17,317 nucleotides of DNA, taken from NCBI GenBank assembly GCA_002409725.1, contig DHOI01000141.1:13263-30579 (forward strand). Reading direction: 5' to 3'. A program made the translations under genes and the position numbers. Shown one piece after another: positions 6,955 to 14,405 of this stretch. Under the pieces are notes generated by a model. That model was not told where the DNA came from, made no database searches, and saw only the letters and a program-made list of their open reading frames with translations. The stretch comes from Christensenella sp. UBA5394. GTDB taxonomy: Bacteria > Bacillota > Clostridia > Christensenellales > CAG-138. How positions within the stretch are numbered: the first letter of the stretch is position 1; every line of letters begins with the position of its first letter.

Positions 6955-6971
6955 AAAAGTTTGTATACTTT

Positions 6972-7003
6972 AGCGGCTCCGTTCAAAGGCGGAGCCGCTT
7001 TTA
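6972..7003 (+). terminator. Terminator/attenuator hairpin ahead of the liv genes
   Basis: AGCGGCTCCG (6972-6981) pairs perfectly with CGGAGCCGCT (6990-6999) around an 8-nt loop and is followed by TTTAGG. The stem is strong and the T tract short. It lies between the leader ORF and the binding-protein gene, so it must be bypassed for the liv genes to be expressed from the upstream promoter. A weak competing pairing, CTA/TAG plus AAGT/ACTT (6951-6973), touches its base. Confidence 0.7.
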
Positions 7004-7041
7004 GGTATAAAAGTGTAAATTTGGAAAAGGAGAATAAAAAC

Positions 7042-8256
7042 ATGAAGAAGTTCGTATGCACCTTAGTCGCCCTTATGATGGCGCTGGCCTGCTTCGCAGG
7101 CTGTTCCTCCCCCGCTGCAGAGCCCGCCGCAGCAGAGACCGCCCCCGCCGGCGAGAACGCCGCCTCCGGTGGCACCATTAAGATCGGCATGCTGGCCCCG
7201 CTGACCGGCGCCGTGGCCGAATATGGCCAGGCCGTGGCCAACGGCGTACGTATGTATACCGAGGAGCTGAACGCCAAGGGTGGCGTCAACGGCAAACAGA
7301 TTGAACTGGTTGAGTATGACGAAGAAGGCGACAGCGCCAAGGCCGTTACCGGCTATAACTCCCTGGTGGATCAGGACGTCACCGCCATCATCGGCGATGT
7401 GACCACCGCCCCCACCGTGGCTGTTGTTGTGGAGAGCCAGGCTGACAAAATGCCTATGATTACCGCCTCCGCTACCGCAGCCGCCGTTACCGTGGATCAG
7501 GATTCTGGTGCGGTTTACGAGAATATGTTCCGCTCCTGCTTTATCGATCCCTTCCAGGGCAACAAGATGGCTTCCTTTGCCAGCGAGAAAATGAGCGCCA
7601 AGACCGCAGCCATCCTCTATAACACCGGTTCCGATTATTCCATCGGCCTGTCCGATTCCTTCCAGGAGCAGGCGAAAGCCATCGGCCTGGAGGTCGTCGC
7701 GGTTGAGAGCTTCGCAGACGGCGCTACCGAATTCCAGAGCCAGCTGACCAACATCGCCGCCAAGAACCCCGATGTGCTCTTCGTCCCCGATTACTACAGC
7801 GTGGTCGCGCTCGTGGCCCAGCAGGCCAGCGCAGCCGGCCTCACCGCCACCATGATCGGCGCGGATGGCTGGGACAGCGTGCTGGATGTCGTGACCGACG
7901 CTTCCCTGCTCGAGGGCGCTTACTACTGCTCCGGTTACTCCATCCAGGATACCTCCGAGGCCGTGCAGACCTTCGTGAAGAACTACCAGGCCAAGTATAA
8001 CACCACCCCCAATATGTTTGCCGCGCAGGGCTATGACGCAGCCATGATCATGTATGCCGCGCTAGCCAAGACCGAAGAGCAGGGCCTCGACGCCGGTTCC
8101 GATGAATACAAGGCCGCCCTCATCGATGCCCTCAACGCCACCGACATGGATTGTGTCACCGGCCACGTGACCTACGACGAATTCAACAACCCCGAAAAGA
8201 CCGCCGCCATCATCAACATCAAGGGTGGAGAGGCCACGTTCTGGGGCAAGTACTAA
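7042..8256 (+). CDS. livK: Branched-chain amino acid ABC transporter substrate-binding lipoprotein
   Basis: A 404-residue extracytoplasmic binding protein that captures Leu, Ile or Val and delivers it to the LivHM permease. Residues 1-21 form a lipoprotein signal (MKKF, a hydrophobic stretch, then FAGC), with Cys21 as the lipid-modified residue. A Pro/Ala/Glu-rich linker follows to about residue 45, then the type I periplasmic fold opening with IKIGMLAPLTGAVAEYGQ. Later segments include AIIGDVTTAPTVAV, LYNTGSDYSIGL and GYDAAMIMYAAL, all typical of LivJ/LivK-type proteins. The start is the ATG at 7042 with AAGGAG upstream; an in-frame extension to 6961 would run through the hairpin and has no ribosome site. 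Exact ligand preference cannot be read. It is the first structural gene of the operon. Confidence 0.93.
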   Translation: MKKFVCTLVALMMALACFAGCSSPAAEPAAAETAPAGENAASGGTIKIGMLAPLTGAVAEYGQAVANGVRMYTEELNAKGGVNGKQIELVEYDEEGDSAKAVTGYNSLVDQDVTAIIGDVTTAPTVAVVVESQADKMPMITASATAAAVTVDQDSGAVYENMFRSCFIDPFQGNKMASFASEKMSAKTAAILYNTGSDYSIGLSDSFQEQAKAIGLEVVAVESFADGATEFQSQLTNIAAKNPDVLFVPDYYSVVALVAQQASAAGLTATMIGADGWDSVLDVVTDASLLEGAYYCSGYSIQDTSEAVQTFVKNYQAKYNTTPNMFAAQGYDAAMIMYAALAKTEEQGLDAGSDEYKAALIDALNATDMDCVTGHVTYDEFNNPEKTAAIINIKGGEATFWGKY

Positions 8257-8294
8257 AAGCCGCGCCCAAGGCGCACAACGTTTAGCCGCTGTAT

Positions 8295-8364
8295 GCGGGG
8301 GAGCTCCGGTTCCCCCGCGCAGCACGGCATTGCAAATGAGGTCATAGCATTTGCCATGCCGCGC
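8295..8364 (+). repeat. Two consecutive stem-loops between livK and livH
   Basis: The first stem pairs GCGGGGGA (8295-8302) with TCCCCCGC (8311-8318). The second pairs 17 nt at 8322-8338 with 17 nt at 8348-8364, with two mismatches. Neither has a T-run, so they are unlikely to stop all transcription. They are placed where binding-protein operons often carry structures that protect the upstream mRNA. Confidence 0.75.
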
Positions 8365-8390
8365 TTACTTGGCGGGAAAGGAATCCACCT

Positions 8391-9269
8391 ATGCTATTTT
8401 TATCTCAATTGATAAACGGGCTGCAGCTGGGCAGCATTTATGCGCTGGTGGCGCTGGGGTACAGCATGGTGTACGGCATCATTATGCTGCTCAACTTCGC
8501 CCATGGCGACATCATTATGATGGGCGGCTATTTCGCCCTCGTCTCCTTCATGGCCAGCTCCAACCCCTATCTAGCCGTGATCGCCACGGTTGCCGGGTGC
8601 GTGGTGCTGGCCGTTATTATTGAGAAGGTGGCCTACAAGCCCCTGCGCCAGGCCCCCCGCATCTCGCTGCTGATCACGGCCATCGGCGTTTCCCTGCTGC
8701 TGCAAAATTTGGCGCAGCTCATCTTCACGGCCAACACGCAATCCTTCCCCAGCACGGAGATCATCCCCGCCATTACCTGGAAGCTGGGCGGGTTGTCCAT
8801 CAGCCTCAACATCGTGGTCACACTGGCCGTAGCTATGCTGGCCATGATCGCCTTGGCCTTCCTGGTGAAAAAGACCAAGATGGGCAAAGCCATGCGCGCC
8901 GTGAGCGAAGATACCGAAGCGGCCCAGCTGATGGGCATCAATGTGAACAATACCATCACCTATACCTTTGTAATCGGCTCGGCCCTCGCGGGCATCGGCT
9001 CCATCCTCTATTGCTGCCGCTACCCCATCGTCAACCCCACCATGGGTTCGCTGCTGGGCCTCAAAGCCTTCGTGGCCGCGGTGCTGGGCGGCATCGGCTC
9101 CATCCCGGGGGCCATGGTCGGCGGCTTTGCCATCGGTCTGGCCGAGGTCCTGGTCACCTCCATCGGCCTCTCCGCCTGGACGGACGCGGTGGTGTTTGCG
9201 GTGCTGATCGTGGTGCTGCTCATCAAGCCCACGGGCTTTATGGGCGCGAGCATGACTGAAAAGGTTTAA
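8391..9269 (+). CDS. livH: Branched-chain amino acid ABC permease LivH
   Basis: A 292-residue membrane subunit that forms the translocation channel with LivM. Signature segments: QLGSIYALVALGYSMVYG (12-29) followed by NFAHGD (35-40), YKPLRQAPRISLLITAIG, and a C-terminal GLKAFVAAVLGGIGS loop near residues 220-240, the region expected to contact the ATPases. About eight hydrophobic segments are present, normal for the family, and the length is standard. The ATG at 8391 has AAAGGA upstream. It follows livK after 134 bp of structured intergenic DNA and precedes livM by 13 bp, so the two permease genes are clearly co-transcribed. Confidence 0.95.
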   Translation: MLFLSQLINGLQLGSIYALVALGYSMVYGIIMLLNFAHGDIIMMGGYFALVSFMASSNPYLAVIATVAGCVVLAVIIEKVAYKPLRQAPRISLLITAIGVSLLLQNLAQLIFTANTQSFPSTEIIPAITWKLGGLSISLNIVVTLAVAMLAMIALAFLVKKTKMGKAMRAVSEDTEAAQLMGINVNNTITYTFVIGSALAGIGSILYCCRYPIVNPTMGSLLGLKAFVAAVLGGIGSIPGAMVGGFAIGLAEVLVTSIGLSAWTDAVVFAVLIVVLLIKPTGFMGASMTEKV

Positions 9270-9282
9270 GGAGGCGATCCGC

Positions 9283-10314
9283 ATGAAGCAAACTTACAAA
9301 CGCATCCCCATGCCGGTGCGCTACCTTATCAACACGGCGCTGATTGCCGCCTTCCTGATCCTGGGCAACATCCTGGTTTCGGGCGGCGTGATCAACCGGG
9401 CGCAAAGCTCCGTTGTGCTGCAGGTGGGCATCTATATCATCCTGGCCGTTTCCCTCAACATCGTTACCGGCTACCTCGGTCAACTGCCCCTGGGCCACGC
9501 GGGCTTTATGGCCGTGGGCGCTTACGCAGGGGCCATCTTCTGGAAAGGCGGCGCGGCCTCTTCCTTGCCCGAGCCCCTGGCCATCCTGCTGGGCCTGCTG
9601 CTGGCGGGCGTGGTGGCGGCCATCTTCGGCGTGCTGATCGGCATCCCGGCCCTGCGCCTTCGGGGCGATTATCTCGCGATCATCACCCTAGGCTTTGGCG
9701 AGATCATCCGCGTGTGCATCATCAACCTGCCGGATCTCACCGGCGGCACCCCGGGCCTAATGGGCATCCCCAAGCATTCCACCTTCCTGGTGGTGTTCCT
9801 GGCGGTGGTGTTCAGCTGCCTCGTCATCCACATGATGATGAAATCCCGCCATGGCCGGGCCATCCTCTCCATCCGCGAAAACGAGATCGCAGCCGAGAGC
9901 TGCGGCATCAACATTACCTATTATAAAGTGCTCGCCTTTGCCGTGTCCGCTTTCTTCGCGGGCGTGGCCGGGGCCTTGTACGCGGGCTATCAGGGCCTGC
10001 TGACCCCTAAGAGCTTCGATTTCATGGCCTCCATCAACATCCTGGTGATGGTGGTGCTAGGCGGCATGGGCTCGATGATCGGCTCCGTGATCGCCGCGGC
10101 TGTGCTCACCAGCCTGCCGCTGGCGCTGCAAGCCCTCAATACCTACCGCATGGTTATTTACTCCATCCTGCTGATCGTGGTGATGATCTTCAAGCCCTCG
10201 GGCCTGATGGGCACATACGATTTCTCCATGAGCCATTTGTTGGAAAAGCTCATCAACAGTGGCTGGCTGCGGGCGCAAAAGAAAGAAAAGAAGGCGGGTG
10301 GCGCAAATGGATAA
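9283..10314 (+). CDS. livM: Branched-chain amino acid ABC permease LivM
   Basis: A 343-residue second permease subunit. Recognisable features are SLNIVTGYLGQLPLGHAGF (57-75), LRGDYLAIITLGFGEIIR (126-143), typical of LivM, and the cytoplasmic coupling loop around AAESCGINITYYKVLAF. About ten hydrophobic segments are followed by a short Lys-rich C-terminal tail (KKEKKAGG). The ATG at 9283 has a strong TAAGGAGG. Its last 8 nt, ATGGATAA, are also the start of livG, so the two are probably translationally coupled. Confidence 0.95.
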   Translation: MKQTYKRIPMPVRYLINTALIAAFLILGNILVSGGVINRAQSSVVLQVGIYIILAVSLNIVTGYLGQLPLGHAGFMAVGAYAGAIFWKGGAASSLPEPLAILLGLLLAGVVAAIFGVLIGIPALRLRGDYLAIITLGFGEIIRVCIINLPDLTGGTPGLMGIPKHSTFLVVFLAVVFSCLVIHMMMKSRHGRAILSIRENEIAAESCGINITYYKVLAFAVSAFFAGVAGALYAGYQGLLTPKSFDFMASINILVMVVLGGMGSMIGSVIAAAVLTSLPLALQALNTYRMVIYSILLIVVMIFKPSGLMGTYDFSMSHLLEKLINSGWLRAQKKEKKAGGANG

Positions 10315-11149
10315 GCTGGTTCGCGTGCCGAGCACGGCTCTCATCCCAGAGCGGGATTTGGGCAAGCTGCCCATTCTGGATATCCGCCACCTGGGCATCG
10401 ATTTCGGCGGCCTGAGCGCGGTGGATGATTTCAACCTCACCATCGGCCGCACGGAAATTGCGGGCCTGATCGGCCCCAACGGCGCCGGCAAGACCACCGT
10501 GTTCAACCTGATCACCAATGTGTATCACCCCACGCGTGGTTCGATCCTGCTCGACGGCAAGGACACGGCCGGCAAAAAGACCTTCCAGCTCAATAAGATG
10601 GGCATTGCCCGCACCTTCCAAAACATCCGCCTGTTTAAGAACCTCTCCGTGGCGGATAACGTGAAGATCGGCCTGCACAACGCCACGGCCTATAACCTGG
10701 GCCAGTCCATCCTGCGCCTGCCCGCCTATTGGCAGGAAGAGAAGAAGGCCCACGAGCACGCCCTGGAGCTGCTCTCCATCTTCGACATGCAGGATATGGC
10801 TTCTTGGAAGGCGGGCAGCCTGCCCTACGGTGCGCAGCGGCGGCTGGAGATCGTGCGCGCACTGGCCACCAAGCCGGGCATCATGCTGCTGGATGAGCCT
10901 GCGGCCGGCATGAATCCTTCCGAAACGGCGGAGCTGATGGAGAACATCCGCAAGATCCGCGATACCTTCCAGATCGCCATCATGCTCATCGAGCACGATA
11001 TGAACCTGGTGATGGGCATTTGCGAGGGCATTGCCGTGCTCAACTATGGCCGCATCATCGCCAAGGGTTCCCCCGAGGAGATCAAGGTTGACCCCGTGGT
11101 TATCGAAGCCTACTTGGGCAAGAAGGGAGGCGCGCAGCGCGATGCTTAA
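10307..11149 (+). CDS. livG: Branched-chain amino acid ABC transporter ATPase LivG
   Basis: A 280-residue cytoplasmic ATPase that powers LivHM. Motifs: Walker A GPNGAGKT (56-63), Q-loop Gln105 in TFQNIRLF, the LivG-type signature LPYGAQRR (172-179, in place of LSGGQ), Walker B ending in Asp196-Glu197 of LLDEP, and H-loop His230 in LIEHD. The C-terminal AYLG ending is also family-typical. About 20 extra residues precede the first strand compared with a compact LivG. The start is the ATG at 10307, which overlaps the last 8 nt of livM; earlier in-frame starts lie deep in livM and read an implausible Arg/Lys-rich leader. Its end overlaps livF by 8 nt. Confidence 0.95.
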   Translation: MDKLVRVPSTALIPERDLGKLPILDIRHLGIDFGGLSAVDDFNLTIGRTEIAGLIGPNGAGKTTVFNLITNVYHPTRGSILLDGKDTAGKKTFQLNKMGIARTFQNIRLFKNLSVADNVKIGLHNATAYNLGQSILRLPAYWQEEKKAHEHALELLSIFDMQDMASWKAGSLPYGAQRRLEIVRALATKPGIMLLDEPAAGMNPSETAELMENIRKIRDTFQIAIMLIEHDMNLVMGICEGIAVLNYGRIIAKGSPEEIKVDPVVIEAYLGKKGGAQRDA

Positions 11150-11840
11150 AGTCGAAGACATGCACATTTACTATGGCAACATCCATGCTGTGAAAGGCGT
11201 TTCCTTCCACGTAAAGGAGGGGGAGATCGTTTCTCTCATCGGCGCAAACGGAGCGGGCAAGTCCACCATCCTCAAAACCATCTCGGGCGTGATCCGCTCC
11301 AAGAGCGGCAATATATCCTTCCTGGGCCAGGATATCTCCAAGATGGAGGCCCACAAAATCGTGCACCAGGGCCTGGCGCACGTGCCCGAAGGCCGGCGCA
11401 TCTTCCTTAAAATGACGGTGCTCGAAAACCTTGAGATGGGCGCTTTCACCAAAAAGGAGGTTTCGAAAGCCGATATCGAGAGCGTGTTCGAGCGCTTCCC
11501 CCGCCTCAAAGAGCGCCAGAGCCAGATCGCCGGCACCCTTTCGGGCGGCGAGCAGCAGATGCTGGCCATGGGCCGCGCCCTAATGAGCAGGCCCAAGCTG
11601 CTGATGCTGGATGAGCCCTCCATGGGCCTTGCGCCCATCCTGGTGGAGCAGATTTTCGATATCATCAAAACCCTGCACGCGGCCGGCACCACCATCCTCT
11701 TGGTGGAGCAGAACGCGGGCATGGCCCTCGAGGTAGCCGACCGCGCCTACGTGCTGGAGACCGGCCGCATCACTCTTAGCGGCACCGGCGCGGAGCTGGC
11801 CGACAGCGAGGATATCAAGAAGGCGTATTTGGGCGGGTAA
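11142..11840 (+). CDS. livF: Branched-chain amino acid ABC transporter ATPase LivF
   Basis: A 232-residue ATPase, partner of LivG. Motifs: Walker A GANGAGKS (34-41), the segment HVPEGRRIF (80-88) typical of LivF, signature LSGGEQQ (133-139), Walker B LMLDEP with Asp157-Glu158, and LLVEQN, where Gln190 stands at the H-loop position as is normal for LivF. The start is the ATG at 11142, inside the 8-nt overlap ATGCTTAA with livG, with GGGAGG upstream. It is the last gene of the operon and is followed within 15 nt by a strong terminator. Confidence 0.95.
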   Translation: MLKVEDMHIYYGNIHAVKGVSFHVKEGEIVSLIGANGAGKSTILKTISGVIRSKSGNISFLGQDISKMEAHKIVHQGLAHVPEGRRIFLKMTVLENLEMGAFTKKEVSKADIESVFERFPRLKERQSQIAGTLSGGEQQMLAMGRALMSRPKLLMLDEPSMGLAPILVEQIFDIIKTLHAAGTTILLVEQNAGMALEVADRAYVLETGRITLSGTGAELADSEDIKKAYLGG

Positions 11841-11852
11841 GCCCGGCCAGCG

Positions 11853-11879
11853 AAAAAGTGCCGTTATGCGGCACTTTTT
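11853..11879 (+). terminator. Rho-independent terminator of the liv operon
   Basis: AAAAAGTGCCG (11853-11863) pairs perfectly with CGGCACTTTTT (11869-11879) around a 5-nt loop, with a T-run at its 3' side. The A-run on the left would allow some function in reverse, but no minus-strand gene enters here. Confidence 0.92.
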
Positions 11880-12003
11880 GTGTCGCCGGTCGCAGGGTGA
11901 GGCGCATGACGTACATATACGCGGGTCACCTTGCGGCGTTAAGGGGATGTAGGAATACCCTTGCCGTATTGAAATAAATGTTGGTGCCGCCGTGGCTTTC
12001 TGG

Positions 12004-12009
12004 TATGAT
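12004..12009 (+). promoter_or_regulatory. Promoter -10 box of the DUF3788 gene (-35 at 11981)
   Basis: TTGGTG at 11981-11986, a 17-nt spacer and TATGAT at 12004-12009 give a start near 12016 and a short leader with GGGAGGA before the ATG. Confidence 0.6.
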
Positions 12010-12040
12010 TATGGTAAAGAAAAGCGCCGGGAGGATACGC

Positions 12041-12475
12041 ATGATGGATTGGAACCAGCTTTATGGGCCGGATTCAGCGCCCACAGAAGAACAGATCAGC
12101 GACTACATCCACAATGCCTTGTGGCCGGATATCAACGCTTATTTATGCAGGGCCTATGGCGTGGAGCCCTTTCTCTCCTACAGCGGCTGCTCAGCCCAAA
12201 AAGGCTGGAACATAAAATACCGCAAGGCGGGCCGCTCCCTTTGCACCCTTTATCCCATGGAGGGCTATTTCATCGCCCTGGTCGTACTTGGCGAAAAGGA
12301 GCGCATGGAGGCGGAGCTGGCACTTCGCCACTGTAGCGCCTATGTGCGTGAGGTTTATGAAAAGGCCGGCTCTCTCAACGGCAGCCGATGGATGATGATC
12401 GATGTGGCCGACGAAGCGGCCCTGGCGGATGTGAAGCGCCTGATCTCCATTCGGCGGCCCGTAAAAGAAAAGTGA
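12041..12475 (+). CDS. DUF3788 family protein, function unknown
   Basis: A 144-residue soluble protein matching DUF3788, a family common in Clostridia and Bacteroidetes with no established function. Recognisable pieces are an N-terminal WNQLYGPDSAPTEEQISDYI, then YSGCSAQKGWNIKYRKAGRSL, LYPMEGYFIALVVLG, and a C-terminal SRWMMIDVADEAALADVKRLI followed by basic residues. No signal peptide, membrane helix or obvious catalytic triad is visible. The start is the ATG at 12041 with GGGAGGA upstream; the following ATG at 12044 is an alternative. It stands alone between its own promoter and a terminator, so the neighbours give no hint of its job. Confidence 0.85.
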   Translation: MMDWNQLYGPDSAPTEEQISDYIHNALWPDINAYLCRAYGVEPFLSYSGCSAQKGWNIKYRKAGRSLCTLYPMEGYFIALVVLGEKERMEAELALRHCSAYVREVYEKAGSLNGSRWMMIDVADEAALADVKRLISIRRPVKEK

Positions 12476-12517
12476 AAAGGGCAAAACAAAATGGCACAGA
12501 AAATAATAGGATAGACA

Positions 12518-12545
12518 AAAGGCCGCTCCCTCGGGAACGGCCTTT
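12518..12545. terminator. Bidirectional terminator between the DUF3788 gene and rubrerythrin
   Basis: AAAGGCCG (12518-12525) pairs with CGGCCTTT (12538-12545); inside the loop CCC/GGG can extend the fold. A and T flanks on the two sides suit both convergent genes. Confidence 0.8.
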
Positions 12546-12567
12546 GGCATTGAAAAGCGGCTTTATC

Positions 12568-13101
12568 TTAATAGTTCTCAGCGTGGACTTCGAAGTAAGC
12601 GCCGGCATGGAGGCAAACGGGGCATACCTGGGGGGCCTTCTTGCCCATTACCAGATGGCCACAGTTGCGGCACTCCCACATGGTTTCTTCGGACTTTTCA
12701 AATACGGCCTGCATCTCCACATTCTTGAGCAGCTTGCGATAGCGCTCCTCGTGGCCCTTCTCGATATCGGCCACGGCGCGGAAGCGGTAAGCAAGCTCGG
12801 TGAAGCCCTCTTCCTCCGCTTCTTTGGCAAAGGTGGCGTACATATCCGTCCACTCGTAATTCTCTCCCTCAGCCGCATGTAGCAGATTCGTAGCGGTATC
12901 GCCCACTTCACCCAGGGCCTTGAACCACAGCTCCGCATGCTCCTTCTCGTTGGCGGCGGTCTTAAGGAAGATATCCGAGATCTGCTCATAGCCTTCCTTC
13001 TTGGCTACACTGGCAAAATAGGTATACTTATTACGCGCCTGGGATTCCCCCGCAAAAGCGGTCCAGAGATTTTTTTCGGTTTTGCTGCCTTTGAGTTCCA
13101 T
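12568..13101 (-). CDS. rbr: Rubrerythrin
   Basis: A 177-residue di-iron peroxidase that detoxifies hydrogen peroxide in anaerobes with electrons passed through its rubredoxin domain. The N-terminal four-helix domain carries the expected ligands: Glu19 in AGES, Glu52 and His55 in NEKEH, Glu94/Glu97 in AKEAEE, and Glu114 with His117 in IEKGH. The C-terminal domain has the Fe(SCys)4 cysteines Cys144 and Cys147 (CRNC) and Cys160 and Cys163 (CPVC). Length is slightly below the classic 191. The ATG at 13101 has AAAGGGAG upstream. It is transcribed alone from a promoter overlapped by a PerR/Fur-like inverted repeat, which suggests peroxide control. Confidence 0.95.
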   Translation of the reverse strand: MELKGSKTEKNLWTAFAGESQARNKYTYFASVAKKEGYEQISDIFLKTAANEKEHAELWFKALGEVGDTATNLLHAAEGENYEWTDMYATFAKEAEEEGFTELAYRFRAVADIEKGHEERYRKLLKNVEMQAVFEKSEETMWECRNCGHLVMGKKAPQVCPVCLHAGAYFEVHAENY

Positions 13102-13127
13102 TGCAATGTCTCCCTTTCTGTTGAAGA

Positions 13128-13144
13128 TTAATAATGATTACTAA
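13128..13144 (-). promoter_or_regulatory. PerR/Fur-like inverted repeat at the rubrerythrin start site
   Basis: On the minus strand TTAGTAAT-C-ATTATTAA is an 8-1-8 inverted repeat with one mismatch. It resembles the PerR box TTATAATnATTATAA. It overlaps the predicted transcription start near 13142, a repressing position. The match to PerR is partial, so the regulator is inferred. Confidence 0.55.
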
Positions 13145-13148
13145 TATT

Positions 13149-13177
13149 AGGATAGCCGTCCATACCTATTTTGTCAA
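13149..13177 (-). promoter_or_regulatory. Rubrerythrin promoter
   Basis: On the minus strand a perfect TTGACA (13177-13172), a 17-nt spacer and TATCCT (13154-13149). The start would be near 13142. Confidence 0.7.
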
Positions 13178-13190
13178 GGGATTTATAAAA

Positions 13191-13667
13191 TTATTTCCCC
13201 TCTCCCCCAGCCGCACTTCCCTCCAGTTCCAGTAAGGCGGCCTTGCGCTCCTCGCCCCAGGCATAGCCTGTGAGGCCGCCATTTTGGCCCAGCACGCGGT
13301 GGCAGGGGATGAAGATGGCAATGGGGTTCTTGCCGCAGGCCGCGCCCGCGGCCCGGGCCGCCCTGGGCCGGCCCACGCGCCGCGCCAGCTCGCCATAGGT
13401 GATGGTTTCGCCATAGGGGATGGCTTGCAGTTGCTGCCAAACCGTCTGCTCAAAGGGCGTGCCTTCCGGGCGCAGCGGCAGACCAAAGGAAGTACGGCCG
13501 CCGCCAAGGTATTCCTTGAGCTGGGCATGCGCGCGGCACATGAGGGGCGAATCCCGCTCGGTAGCGGCGAAGGGCGGCTTTTTGCCAAAACCCAGGTGGG
13601 TGACAAAGCCTTTATCCTCGCAGATATAGACGGGGCCCAGAGAAGTTTCATAAGAAGAATAATACAT
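13191..13667 (-). CDS. ogt: Methylated-DNA--protein-cysteine S-methyltransferase
   Basis: A 158-residue suicide DNA repair protein that removes alkyl groups from O6-alkylguanine by moving them to its own cysteine. The active site IPCHRV places the acceptor at Cys122. Upstream lie the DNA-binding helix region IPYGETITYGELARRVGRP (83-101) and the NPIAIF stretch. The C-terminal GLTGYAWGEERKAALLELE matches the family. There is no Ada-type regulatory domain, so this is the stand-alone Ogt/MGMT form. The start is the ATG at 13667 with AGGAG upstream, in preference to an in-frame extension reaching 13706 that has no ribosome site. It precedes rubrerythrin on the same strand, but rubrerythrin has its own promoter. 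Confidence 0.93.
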   Translation of the reverse strand: MYYSSYETSLGPVYICEDKGFVTHLGFGKKPPFAATERDSPLMCRAHAQLKEYLGGGRTSFGLPLRPEGTPFEQTVWQQLQAIPYGETITYGELARRVGRPRAARAAGAACGKNPIAIFIPCHRVLGQNGGLTGYAWGEERKAALLELEGSAAGGEGK

Positions 13668-13711
13668 AATGGGCGCTCCTTTGTCTAAATTATTTATTGC
13701 TTGCATTGGTT

Positions 13712-13740
13712 TTGCTCCGGTTATTATATCGTGCTATAAT
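13712..13740 (+). promoter_or_regulatory. Promoter of the yuiD-like gene
   Basis: TTGCTC (13712-13717), a 17-nt spacer and a perfect TATAAT (13735-13740), with a start near 13747. It is divergent from the methyltransferase gene. Confidence 0.75.
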
Positions 13741-13772
13741 GATAAAAATATGAACAAAAAGGGAATTTGTAT

Positions 13773-14234
13773 ATGATCGAGTTTATCGTAGGCCTCTCCC
13801 GCAACGCCGTGCTGATGACGGCTGTGGCGGGCTGGTTCGTGGCCCAGGTTTTGAAGGCCCTGCTTTATACCTTGCTCAACCGCGAGTTTAAATTTGAACG
13901 GCTTTTCGGCAGCGGCGGCATGCCCAGCTCCCACGCCTCCACCATGCTGGCGGCTGTGATGGCCGCGACCATGGAGCATGGGCCGCAGAGCTTTGAATTC
14001 GCCATCACCGTGCTGCTGGCGCTGATCGTGCTGCACGATGCGCGGGGCGTGCGCCTCGAAACGGGCAGGCAGGCCGAGGTGCTCAACAAGCTCATGCGCC
14101 ATGGCGACCTTAAAGAGCTTTTCCAGGATGAGGATTACCTCAAGGAACTGGTGGGGCATACGCTCATCCAGGTGATCATCGGTTCCCTCATCGGCATCGT
14201 TACGGGCGTATTCATGTGCAGCTATGCGTTCTGA
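13773..14234 (+). CDS. YuiD/DUF212 family, divergent PAP2-related membrane protein
   Basis: A 153-residue membrane protein of the YuiD/DUF212 family, a distant relative of acid phosphatases and vanadium haloperoxidases. Visible features are an N-terminal helix (11-34), the GGMPSSHAS motif (48-56) that resembles part of a PAP2 phosphatase site, a hydrophobic segment ending in LIVLHDARGVR (84-94), ELVGHT (126-130) and a C-terminal helix. Its substrate is unknown. The ATG at 13773 has AAAGGGA upstream; a TTG two codons earlier is less likely. It is a single gene with its own promoter. Confidence 0.88.
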   Translation: MIEFIVGLSRNAVLMTAVAGWFVAQVLKALLYTLLNREFKFERLFGSGGMPSSHASTMLAAVMAATMEHGPQSFEFAITVLLALIVLHDARGVRLETGRQAEVLNKLMRHGDLKELFQDEDYLKELVGHTLIQVIIGSLIGIVTGVFMCSYAF

Positions 14235-14336
14235 AGGATGCCGGGCACGATGCGCCTTGATCCGCGGCCTTATCCCTGTAACTTCATTATAATAAGCAAT
14301 TCCCCGCGCGGCAAGAGGGAATTGCGGCCGCCGCCC
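14235..14336. repeat. Hairpin in the gap after yuiD
   Basis: GCAATTCCC (14296-14304) pairs perfectly with GGGAATTGC (14317-14325) around a 12-nt loop. No T-run follows on the plus strand, so termination of yuiD is uncertain. Nothing else is recognisable in this gap. Confidence 0.5.
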
Positions 14337-14365
14337 TTGTATTGAAGGGGCGAGGAGGGTATAAT
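14337..14365 (+). promoter_or_regulatory. Promoter of the G3E GTPase operon
   Basis: TTGTAT (14337-14342), a 17-nt spacer and a perfect TATAAT (14360-14365), with a start near 14372. I see no convincing Zur box around it. Confidence 0.8.
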
Positions 14366-14405
14366 CCATTTTGGAATAAACACGAAAGAAGGCAACCATG
14401 TAACG

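Noticed and set aside
8571..9284. Open frame antisense to livH
   Set aside because: The His/Gly/Asp-rich composition is typical of the reverse strand of GC-rich genes, and livH on the plus strand is unambiguous.
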